Of a stretch of 64,000 nt of DNA, positions 59,001-64,000 are shown one piece after another. Origin of the DNA: Formicarius rufipectus. Taxonomy: Eukaryota > Chordata > Aves > Passeriformes > Formicariidae. The notes under the pieces were generated by a model. The model had not been told where the DNA came from, made no database searches, and saw nothing but the letters and a program-made list of their open reading frames with translations. A program made the translations under genes and the position numbers. Where the stretch lies: positions 167,851 to 231,850 of the forward strand of contig VXAU01003749.1 in the NCBI GenBank assembly GCA_013399695.1, read 5' to 3'. The stretch's first letter is position 1. Every line of letters begins with the position of its first letter.

Positions 59001-62000
59001 TTATCACACACTTCAACAGCATCAGTGTCTGAGAAGCTGCCATCTGTGAAATCAATGGCAAGACCAGAGTCCTGTTTCATAATGCCAGATGTGTGTTCAT
59101 CCTTCATGTCCCCAGTGTCACATGGGTTGCAGAAGTGACTGAAATATCCTTGTAATGTCAGAAATCCTCCTTTCATTGGCTGGAGATCAGTATTCAAAGC
59201 TCCACGGAAGGATTCAACCCTGGAACCAGCTGATGAACACTCAGTTTGCCTTCTGATTCATCCTTGTGTTGCCAGTTCTCTTTCAGTCTGGCTGAAGAGC
59301 TGGAAGATCTGGACATCTGTTTCCCCAGCCAAACCAACAAACAATGCAAAGCTTTCCCCAGCATAATAATCCCTTTATAATAATCCCTATATAAAAGCAT
59401 CCAGGGCAGATAAAAGTCAACTGGCAGGCTTTGAAATGCATGACTGTCAAGTATCTGTGGTTAACGAGATGCCAGGCTGACAGGACAAGGAGATTTAAAG
59501 CCATCTAAAAGAAGTGTTGCTGTTATTGCATCCTCCCTGACAGAGGGGACCACCTTAGAAACTCCCTGCTGTGATGTTGGGCTGTGCAGAGAACCACCAG
59601 ACATGTCTTTTCCCCATTCAATCTGTAGGATATACTGAATTATGGAGCCTTTTTCTTTTTTCTCAGTCAGGACTAGTAGAATTAATCTAAACCAGGAACC
59701 ACTTTGAAATCAAAACCAAGCAGAGGGTCAAGCAGAGCAGGGTGTAAATATGAACTGGTTGTTGTGGTCCTACTCTTCCGCATTATGCATTTGTAATGTG
59801 TTGTGTGAGATCTTCCAAAGCATCAGAAAATGAGTTTTAGGTCACTGCCCAGCAGCCCCCATTTCAGTGAAGGTGTATCCAGTGGGGCTTTGCTGCTTCA
59901 GAGAAAGCTCTGCAGAAAATGGGCCAGCACACAGCAAGAGCTGATTGCAATTCATGAAATCATTCATTAATTGATATCACAGCACAGGGAGAGTGAAACA
60001 GAAGTAACCCAGGGCATAAGGGAAATACCGGTTAAAGATGCAGCAGGGCAGAGGTGACACATCACGGGCACTGTCCCCACCCCTGGAGCAAACTCCCTGC
60101 CCGATTCCTCCTCCAGTGATGAGGAGAAGTGCCATGACCAGCCAGGGGCTGGATGGCTCATTTGCTAATGAGAGTTTTCTTTTAAAAAGAGGCATTTTGG
60201 GATTACATTTTCACCAGTGCTGTCCTAGGGCAGCTGAGATCCAGCTGGAGAAGGTCCTCTGGCTCTGAGATTCAAAGTCATATGGAAACATAAATCATGG
60301 AATCACAGAATGGTTTGGGTTGGAGGGGACCTTAAAGATCAGCCAATTCCAACTCCCTGCCATGGGCAGGGACACCTTCCAGCAGCCCAGGCTGCTCCAA
60401 GCCCCATCCAACCTGGCTTGGGACAATTCCAGGGATGGGGCAGCCACAGCTTCTCTGCCCAACCTGTGACAGGGCATCATCATCCTCCCAGTAAGGAATT
60501 TCTTCCCAGTATCCCATCTGACCCTACTCTCTGTCAGTGTGAAGCCATTCCCCCTTGTCCTGTCCCTCCATCCCTTAGAAATAGTCTCTCTCCATCTTTC
60601 TTGGAGCTCCTTCAGGTCCTGCAAGGCCACAGTGAGGTCCCCCCAAAGCTTCTCTTCTCCAGGCTGGACAATCCCAGCTCTGCCAGCCTTTCCTCCCAGC
60701 AGAGCTGCTCCATCCTCTGCCCATCCTGGTGCCTCCTCTGGCCTCTCTCCAGCAGCTCCATGTCCTTGCTGTGCTGTTCCCCAGGGCTGGGGCCGCTCTG
60801 CAGGTGGGGGCTAACCTGGGCAGGGGGGCAGAGGGGCAGGATCCCCCCCTGCCCTAAATCCCCTATAGCACTGCCTGTTACTGGCCCCAAACCCAGCCCC
60901 TTTCCACAACACTTCTCCATGAACTTTCTGATTCATGTGTTGTTTTCTCTAGTAAATCCAGGTGCAATACAGTATTTTTGTGCAAGAGGTCCTGAGAAAT
61001 ATTCCCACCCCGGAGTTTTGCTAAACACAGGATCCCAAGAATGACCTCTTTCAGGAAGTTTTAGACACAGTGTGCTCTTGGACCCGTAGTGAAACCTTCT
61101 GGTTGCTCAGTGTGCTACTGGTTCAGTTTCCTTTACACTCACAGTCCACAATATCTGGGAATATTTGCTTTCTACAAGCACAACACTTCCCTTCAGCTTT
61201 TTTCAGCCCTTTTTAGCCCCCATTCTATTTATGGGTTCATTACTTTGAGGTGGAGCAGTAACCTCTGTCCTAGCGAGAAAACCTGTCCTAAAAACCCGTA
61301 ATTGAGCAATCAGGAAATGCCAGAGAGCTGTTGTACCAGAAACGGAGCAAATCTCATCACATCTTAATCTCCAGGGTGACAGAGAGCAGAGGGAAGTTCT
61401 GATGTGCTCTGCAAATGGGCAAGTGATGTCCCTGCTCGGCACCAACCTGGGCTGAACTGCGAGAAATGAAATGCAGCAGGGAGATCTTGGAAAAGGTCTC
61501 CTGAGCAGAGCCAGGCAATCCTGTTACTTCCCAGAGCACCTCTCCTCCCTGCAAAAATAAACAGCAAGGGAGGGTAAATTTAGAAAACAGCAGCATGTTC
61601 TAGCAACAAAACGGAGGGAGGGGGAGGAGGAGAAGGAGAGTTGTGTTTAAAACAGAAGGCAGCTGTCTCGTGACATGTTTCTAGGATGGTTATATTTATC
61701 CCACGGTTTTCCTTGAGGTGCTGAGACTCATTAGGTACCAGAGACATGTTGTCCACATTTTCTTCTATGGCCTATTCAATAATGTATAGGTACCAAACAC
61801 ATTATTGAATATATTTAATACTGAAAGAATACCAAGGGAATACAGACTGTAGAGGATTAATGCTCCAGAAAACAAACAAACAAACAAACAAAAAACCAAC
61901 CAAGATTGGTCAGTAGTTAAAAAATCATGTTTGGCTTGATAAAAGATTTCACTGGGAAAACCAGTGAAATGTCCATTAATTTCCCAGGGCTTGAGAGCAG

Positions 62001-62937
62001 GTGAGGAACTGCAGGGAAGAGCAGCCAGAAGGCAGCATGTGCTTGGAGTCAGATAAAACCAACACTGGGGCTGGACACAGCAAACCATTCCAGTGCAGTG
62101 TTTTCTTTAGGAAACTATGTGAAAATACATGGTTTATAACTTTGGAAGAATTTTCCATTCCCTCGAGCTACTTCACAATTATCTCTGCGAGGTCTCACTG
62201 CTGCTTTTAAATACCCGAAATGTACGATGCGTTTGAGAATGAATTTCTTTTTCCTTTGCCATGGTATTTTGTGAAAGCACAGGAGTAATTAGGACTGGAA
62301 ATGCATTGCATGGGTTTCAAATAAGGATGGGCTTTGCAAAGCTGCTGAGCTGCTCCCACTGGGGTCAGCCTGGGAACGGGCTGCTGTCAGTGGGAGCAGA
62401 ATCCTGCCAGCCATGGGAAGCTTAAAAAAAGCTTGCCTTGAATAAACACTGAGAAGCTGGGAGTGATCTTTGAGGTCCATGAGATGCTGGTGTGTTCGTT
62501 GCTGCAGTTCCTAAATGATTTGGAAAGCAAAGCTCAGATTTATTTTTTTTGAGCAGGTGTTTTGTCTAAGAGAAGCAGAGGAGAAATGGCCAACATCATG
62601 TTTTCCTTTAAAAAATACAGGATGCAGAGGCCACGAGAAGTTCTCAGATGGCACAAGATCAGTTAATGAACCCTCAGAAGTGCCATAGGAAGCTTTTGTT
62701 TCATTCTGCTGCTCACCCTTTCCTCTGTATTTGGGTTTTTAGTGGGTTGCTGCTGATAAGATTTCATTTTGGGATGCGGGTTTGGCAGGTAACCTCCTGA
62801 GAACCCTCGTGGGGGAATCCTTTTTTAGGGTTTCTTTTCGCTCTCTAACTGCTTTTGCTCTCCCACAGGTGCGACCTCAAAGACATCCCAATTATCCCAT
62901 CAGCCCAAAGAAAATCAGGAACGTGACACTCGTGTAG
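34970..62937 (+). CDS. IGSF5: IGSF5 (JAM4), eight-exon gene model, 359 residues
   Basis: Joined exons: 34970-35027, 41995-42315, 42964-43272, 47379-47504, 48072-48096, 51614-51726, 53196-53254, 62869-62937. The sum is 1080 bases with matching phases at every junction. The product is a type I membrane adhesion protein. In mammals it sits at tight junctions of kidney and gut epithelium and binds the scaffold MAGI1 through its C-terminus. Domain order: signal peptide, V-type Ig domain, second Ig domain of C2/I type, one membrane segment, a CCLKKRG stop-transfer region, and a tail with TYQNEIRK and ENPGY. The protein ends RNVTLV, a class I PDZ ligand (T-x-V). Human IGSF5 is 407 residues, so the bird tail is shorter; an unrecognised extra exon between 53254 and 62869 is possible. 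Mammalian IGSF5 as I recall it shares QARFNCTV, DISWE/M, SYQNEIRK and the C-terminus, which makes the assignment firm. Confidence 0.9.
36180..36362 (-). mobile_element. IGSF5: CR1 LINE 3'-end fragment with internal inverted segment
   Basis: The flanks read as reverse-strand CR1 (ATCATAGAATCGTAGGATGG; CCATGGGCAGGGACACCTTC; CAGGGATGGGGCATCCACAA). Between them 36216-36250 reads as the forward strand (AAGGTGACCTTTAAGGTCCC then TTCCAAC). The inverted piece replaces, rather than adds to, the expected sequence. Confidence 0.88.
39891..39960 (+). repeat. 20-bp tandem repeat, 3.5 copies
   Basis: The unit TACCCTGCTTTGGTTAGATA is repeated three times exactly, followed by one degenerate copy. Intronic in IGSF5. 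Confidence 0.93.
40440..40622 (+). mobile_element. Possible diverged CR1 LINE tail
   Basis: Blocks such as TGCCCATCCTTGGAGAGACCC, CAAAACTTGACTGGATGAGG and GGGCTGGAGACTTCCTCAGG echo the CR1 tail (GGAGGTGTTCAAGGCCAGG... GAGGTCCCTTCC), but divergence is high. Could be an old subfamily or chance. Confidence 0.45.
41995..42315 (+). CDS. IGSF5: IGSF5 exon 2: V-type Ig domain
   Basis: The acceptor is TTTCAG ending at 41994; the donor is CAAG|GTGTGT after 42315; phases are 1 and 1. The exon encodes a complete Ig domain of 107 residues. It has the B-strand cysteine in FNCTV (42072-42074), the core tryptophan in EILIW, the DAGRIEC motif in place of the usual DxGxYxC, and the F-strand cysteine (42264-42266), 64 residues from the first. 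Sequons NAT, NCT and NYS suggest glycosylation. The run GSQARFNCTV and the FTSRNY...EFTSELLIHN segment are typical of IGSF5. Confidence 0.93.
42316..42963. other. IGSF5: IGSF5 intron 2
   Basis: A 648-base intron, no repeat recognised. Confidence 0.8.
42964..43272 (+). CDS. IGSF5: IGSF5 exon 3: second Ig domain (C2/I type)
   Basis: The acceptor is CCTACAG ending at 42963; the donor is GCAG|GTAAGA after 43272; phase 1 on both sides. The exon encodes 103 residues with the cysteine pair IVCEA (43032-43034) and LTCLA (43197-43199), 55 residues apart, and the core tryptophan in DISWM. Sequons NGS, NST, NKT, NDS and NAT make this a potentially heavily glycosylated domain. Its length and cysteine spacing fit a C2/I-type fold rather than a V-set. 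Confidence 0.92.
43797..43912 (-). mobile_element. CR1 LINE 3'-end fragment
   Basis: Reverse strand: AGATCATCTCATTCCAACCC, CCTGCCATGGGCAGGAACAC, TCCCACTAGACCAGGTCACT and the GTCTTGAACACTTCTGGGAA block. The extreme tail is missing. Confidence 0.87.
46405..46548 (+). mobile_element. CR1 LINE 3'-end fragment
   Basis: It runs from ATGGGAGTGTCCAAGGCCAG through ATGGGGCTCTGAGCAACCTG to TTCCCTTCCAACCCAAACAA and TGATTCTGTGATTCTA. The end keeps the CR1 octamer-like repeat (ATTCTGTG). Confidence 0.93.
47379..47504 (+). CDS. IGSF5: IGSF5 exon 4: transmembrane segment
   Basis: The acceptor TTAACAG ends at 47378 and the donor AGGG|GTAAGT follows 47504, phase 1 on both sides. The exon encodes a short acidic juxtamembrane stalk (ENYYSEDRN) and then about 27 very hydrophobic residues (from WVVVLAVVLSFLG onward). 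It closes with RCCLKKRG, the positively charged stop-transfer; the paired cysteines are possible palmitoylation sites. Mammalian IGSF5 also has cysteine-rich sequence just inside the membrane. Confidence 0.9.
47505..48071. other. IGSF5: IGSF5 intron 4
   Basis: A 567-base intron, including a 22-bp tandem repeat (47653) and ending in a strong pyrimidine tract. Confidence 0.8.
47653..47738 (+). repeat. 22-bp tandem repeat, about 4 copies
   Basis: The unit AGATGCTCCTTAATTTCATT plus TT repeats at 47653, 47675, 47697 and 47719 with a few substitutions. Confidence 0.9.
48072..48096 (+). CDS. IGSF5: IGSF5 exon 5: 25-bp cytoplasmic micro-exon
   Basis: Only 25 bases, between the acceptor TTTCTCAG (ends 48071, long pyrimidine tract before it) and the donor TCAG|GTAAGC. 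It enters in phase 1 and leaves in phase 2, encoding A-STYQNEI-R. The YQNEIR motif is conserved in mammalian IGSF5 tails, which supports use of this very short exon. A CpG-rich block and a 32-bp minisatellite start within about 400 bases downstream. Confidence 0.85.
48480..48762 (+). repeat. 32-bp CpG-containing minisatellite, about 9 copies
   Basis: The unit GATCGCTGGATGTCTCGGGA plus AAGCAGGGAGG-like sequence repeats at a 32-base period. Two variant types (GATCGCTGG and GACCGTTGG) alternate in the first copies, which suggests that a 64-base two-unit block was amplified. All forward and reverse frames stay open because the unit has no stop in any frame. Confidence 0.95.
48905..49395 (+). mobile_element. 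CR1 LINE fragment, split by a nested CR1
   Basis: The left part (48905-49062) reads GTTTAGGTTAGATGTTAGGG, GTGAGGGTAGTGAGGCACTG and AGCAACCTGGTTTAGTGG. The right part (from 49309) resumes with AAGGTGTCCCTGCCCATGGC and ends CCTTCCAACCCAAGCCATTG. Together they make one normal tail. Both parts are on the same strand as the insert. Confidence 0.9.
49063..49308 (+). mobile_element. CR1 LINE 3'-end fragment nested inside another CR1
   Basis: It starts ACAAGAGGGCACGG, includes TTCAGGTTGGACATCGTGAA and CCATCCCTGGAGGTGTTTAA, and ends TTCCAACCCAGTTGATTCTA then TGATTCTA. The six bases GGAAGG occur on both sides (49057-49062 and 49309-49314), consistent with a short target-site duplication. Confidence 0.87.
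50263..50281. repeat. GT microsatellite
   Basis: Short uninterrupted (GT)n run. Confidence 0.9.
50545..50850 (-). mobile_element. CR1 LINE fragment, GC-rich subfamily
   Basis: Reverse strand: ATAGAATCATGGGATCCTTT, AGCCCAGAGCTCTGAGAGCC, CCTCCCTGGGCAGCCCCTGC and CCCTGTTCCCTGGGAGAAGA. Very similar to 31395-31613 in the opposite orientation. Confidence 0.92.
51614..51726 (+). CDS. IGSF5: IGSF5 exon 6: cytoplasmic tail
   Basis: The acceptor TTTCTAG ends at 51613 and the donor CCAG|GTGAGT follows 51726. It enters in phase 2 and leaves in phase 1. The exon encodes a lysine- and glutamate-rich tail (KVSAEKKNDGDLENRQGKG) followed by SENPGYLPEEL, in which the ENxGY tyrosine motif is shared with mammals. 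A GGAA microsatellite with an assembly gap lies about 360 bases downstream. Confidence 0.88.
52089..52265. repeat. GGAA microsatellite containing an assembly gap
   Basis: Long (GGAA)n with occasional GGAAA units on both sides of 40 undetermined bases (N, 52162-52201). The true array length is unknown. Confidence 0.97.
52632..53160 (-). mobile_element. Avian ERV-type LTR fragment, probably antisense to IGSF5
   Basis: It begins TGTGCTGGATTGACCTTGGC at the left, whose complement (...CCAGCACA) is a typical 3' LTR end. TTTATT at 52805-52810 is an AATAAA on the minus strand about 175 bases from that end. Units of the kind TTCATCCCACGGGCTGAAGT, CCAGCGTGGGTGCC and CCTGCCAGAAAAGCTGCTCC are characteristic of a common avian ERVL-type LTR. 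The U3 side is truncated near 53160. Strand is inferred from the poly(A) signal and termini. Confidence 0.68.
53196..53254 (+). CDS. IGSF5: IGSF5 exon 7: cytoplasmic tail
   Basis: The acceptor TTGTTGCAG ends at 53195 and the donor AAAG|GTAATT follows 53254; 59 bases, entering in phase 1 and leaving in phase 0. It encodes GIASLAPVISRFPGDKINPK. The ASLxP segment parallels ASLPPKS in the mammalian tail, and the phase change is exactly what the last exon (phase 0) needs. This is the least conserved exon of the model. An LTR fragment ends about 35 bases upstream, so I also considered that it belongs to that element; the donor, the phase and the ASLxP match argue for a genuine exon. Confidence 0.72.
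53617..53725 (-). mobile_element. Old CR1 LINE tail fragment
   Basis: Reverse strand: AATATCTCAAGCTGGAAGGG, ACTCCCTGCTCCACACAGGA and AGCACGTGGCTAAAGCC. The pattern fits a different CR1 subfamily (AAGCTGGAAGGGACCCATGA) from most copies here. Confidence 0.6.
54350..54380. repeat. TA microsatellite with one undetermined base
   Basis: A (TA)n run preceded by a single N at 54350. Confidence 0.9.
55395..55497 (+). mobile_element. Diverged CR1 LINE tail
   Basis: It reads CACTTGGGGACATGGTTTAG, TGGTTTGGTGGTGGGACTGG and ATGATCGTGAAGGTCTCTGC, ending CAGCCTTGAGGACTTTGGGA. The order is that of the CR1 terminus. Confidence 0.65.
57312..57700 (-). mobile_element. CR1 LINE fragment, about 390 bp
   Basis: Reverse strand: ATCACAGAATGACTTGGGTT, CCCCTGCCATGGGCAGGGAC, AGGGATGGGGCAGCCACAGC and TTGTCCTGTCACTCCAAGTC. 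It ends CTTCTCTTTTCCAGGCTGAG. Well preserved. Confidence 0.93.
60297..60800 (-). mobile_element. CR1 LINE fragment, about 500 bp
   Basis: Reverse strand: ATCACAGAATGGTTTGGGTT, CTGGCTTGGGACAATTCCAG, AGTCTCTCTCCATCTTTCTT and CCTGCAAGGCCACAGTGAGG. It ends near TCCATGTCCTTGCTGTGCTG. It mirrors the plus-strand copy at 14695-15142 with high identity. Confidence 0.93.
61870..61893. repeat. AAAC microsatellite
   Basis: Five to six AAAC units. Confidence 0.9.
62869..62937 (+). CDS. IGSF5: IGSF5 exon 8: C-terminus and stop
   Basis: The acceptor CTCCCACAG ends at 62868 after a good pyrimidine tract. The exon starts in phase 0, encodes 22 residues (VRPQRHPNYPISPKKIRNVT then LV) and stops at TAG 62935-62937. 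The ending SPxKxRNVTLV matches the mouse C-terminus as I recall it, and T-L-V is a class I PDZ ligand. A poly(A) signal lies 120 bases downstream. Confidence 0.9.
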   Translation: MRPQRHPNYPISPKKIRNVTLV

Positions 62938-63080
62938 GATGAACTTCTCTGGGATATTTTTCTATCAGTTGCATTTCTGCAACAGGGAAAGGTTAAAAGC
63001 ACTTCCCTGTTTAAGCTACAAGTTAGTTTTTTTTTTTTTTCCTCTTCATGTAATCAAATAAAATTACAACCTCTATAAAG
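62938..63080 (+). terminator. IGSF5: IGSF5 3' UTR with poly(A) signal AATAAA at 63057
   Basis: After the stop the sequence is non-coding and AT-rich. The first canonical AATAAA is at 63057-63062, preceded by a T-run (63027-63040). Cleavage would fall around 63075-63085, giving a short 3' UTR of roughly 140 bases. Other AATAAA hexamers at 63362 and 63501 allow longer forms. The signal is seen directly; its use is inferred. Confidence 0.6.
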
Positions 63081-64000
63081 CAGCATATTTCTCAGGAGAA
63101 ATGTCATAAATGACATAAAGGGACAGCCTGAGCTACAGAGACAGGGAACTTGATGGGGCTGTGCCAGAGGAAGAGGCTGTGCTTTGGGTCCCATGGAAAG
63201 CAGCAAAACCAAGGACTGGAACTGCAAGACATTTATTAGTTCAGAAGAACTGTTAATAATAATGCTTAATACAATATCAACATCAACTGCTTTTTAATGT
63301 ACTTCACATACAGCTGATTGTCTTGAGCTTATGCATCAACATTTTTCAATTCATGTTCTGTAATAAAATCAAGGGAAGTTTTCAGGAGGGCTGTTTCAAA
63401 ATTTCTAACAAAACTGTCTCGGGATCATAAATTAATTTGTTCCATTTTAGCAACTTATTTTGTGAAAGGTATTTGCCTTAAATCCAATGTTCCATTTTGA
63501 AATAAAACCCAATCAGCCATGTGCCAAAAAAAAAAAAAATCCCATTTTTTAAATGAAATTTAAGAATCTTTTAAGCTGGAAAATGTTGGTTTGAAACTCC
63601 TGACTTTGAAGAGTTGCTGCTTGAATGTTTTATGTCTCTGTTCTACTTGTGGGCTGAGTTTGCAGCAAATGACTTGTTGCACAGCAATGGTGGCATTGAT
63701 GTTGAACAGTGTTTTTTCCTCAATGACAGAGGTAATAAGGACCACAGGAAATGCACTTTAGCAAGGCAACTTCTCAGCAGACCAGATCCAGCACGTGGCC
63801 CCTGGATGCGCCTTCCCAATCGAAAAATCATGATTTCTAACAGAAATGTTTTGCCTGAAATTTTGTATTTCATAATAAAAGTTCAAGCTTGTTATTTATA
63901 TATATATATTTATTTTTTTTTTTTAAAAGGTAAACTTCTTCCAGAACAAAAACCCCAAACAAACAAGTTATTTTCAGTGTACTCGTCTTTCCACCCACTC
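63081..64000. other. Sequence after the first IGSF5 poly(A) signal
   Basis: AT-rich, with AATAAA at 63501 followed 20 bases later by a 14-base A run (63526-63539), another AATAAA near 63874 and a TA run (63895-63910). No further gene begins before the window ends. Confidence 0.45.

Larger units (their letters stand above)
53255..62868. other. IGSF5: IGSF5 intron 7
   Basis: A 9.6-kb intron with four CR1 fragments (53617, 55395, 57312 and 60297), a TA run with an N at 54350, and an AAAC run (61870-61893). The rest is unique. A further small phase 0-0 exon could hide here because the mammalian tail is longer. Confidence 0.65.

Noticed and set aside
1..64000. A novel defence, biosynthetic or mobile protein-coding system
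   Set aside because: Only two ordinary vertebrate genes and transposon remnants are supported. The most unusual structure is the inverted repeat at 10273-12536, which encodes no protein system.

Overview
This is a piece of a bird nuclear genome, probably a songbird or close relative. The main evidence is the repeat content: about 28 recognisable fragments of the avian/reptilian CR1 LINE, almost all 3'-end pieces, lie on both strands, together with avian-type LTR fragments. Two single-copy genes are readable on the + strand: B3GALT5 (beta-1,3-galactosyltransferase 5) and IGSF5 (a junctional Ig-superfamily protein, also called JAM4). Human 21q22.2 carries the same two neighbours in the same order, so this is the conserved B3GALT5-IGSF5 block. 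There are no bacterial-type operons, CRISPR arrays or tRNA/rRNA genes.

Layout. 1-5250: repeat-rich sequence with no gene. 5255-6060: a CpG-rich, G-tract-rich island that looks like a promoter. 6568-6614: a 47-bp exon with strong splice sites whose ATG frame fits B3GALT5. 6615-17237: the proposed large intron, containing a striking inverted repeat of two 510-bp arms (10273-10782 and 12027-12536) that includes part of an LTR. 17238-18206: the main B3GALT5 coding exon. 18207-34831: intergenic sequence with many CR1 copies and one LTR-like block. 34832-62937: IGSF5, for which I could assemble eight coding exons with consistent splice phases (359 residues: signal peptide, two Ig domains, one membrane segment, and a cytoplasmic tail ending in a PDZ ligand). 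62938-64000: the IGSF5 3' UTR and sequence beyond it.

The two genes are separate units on the same strand. B3GALT5 is a Golgi enzyme that adds beta-1,3-galactose to glycan chains. IGSF5 is a plasma-membrane adhesion protein of epithelial junctions. Nothing here shows that they are co-regulated. The most unusual features are the perfect-looking 510-bp inverted repeat, the remote B3GALT5 start exon, an LTR ending about 35 bp before IGSF5 exon 7, a CR1 nested in a CR1, a micro-inversion inside a CR1, and a 32-bp CpG-rich minisatellite beside IGSF5 exon 5. All coordinates come from reading by eye; repeat edges are good to about 10-30 bases, exon edges to the base.
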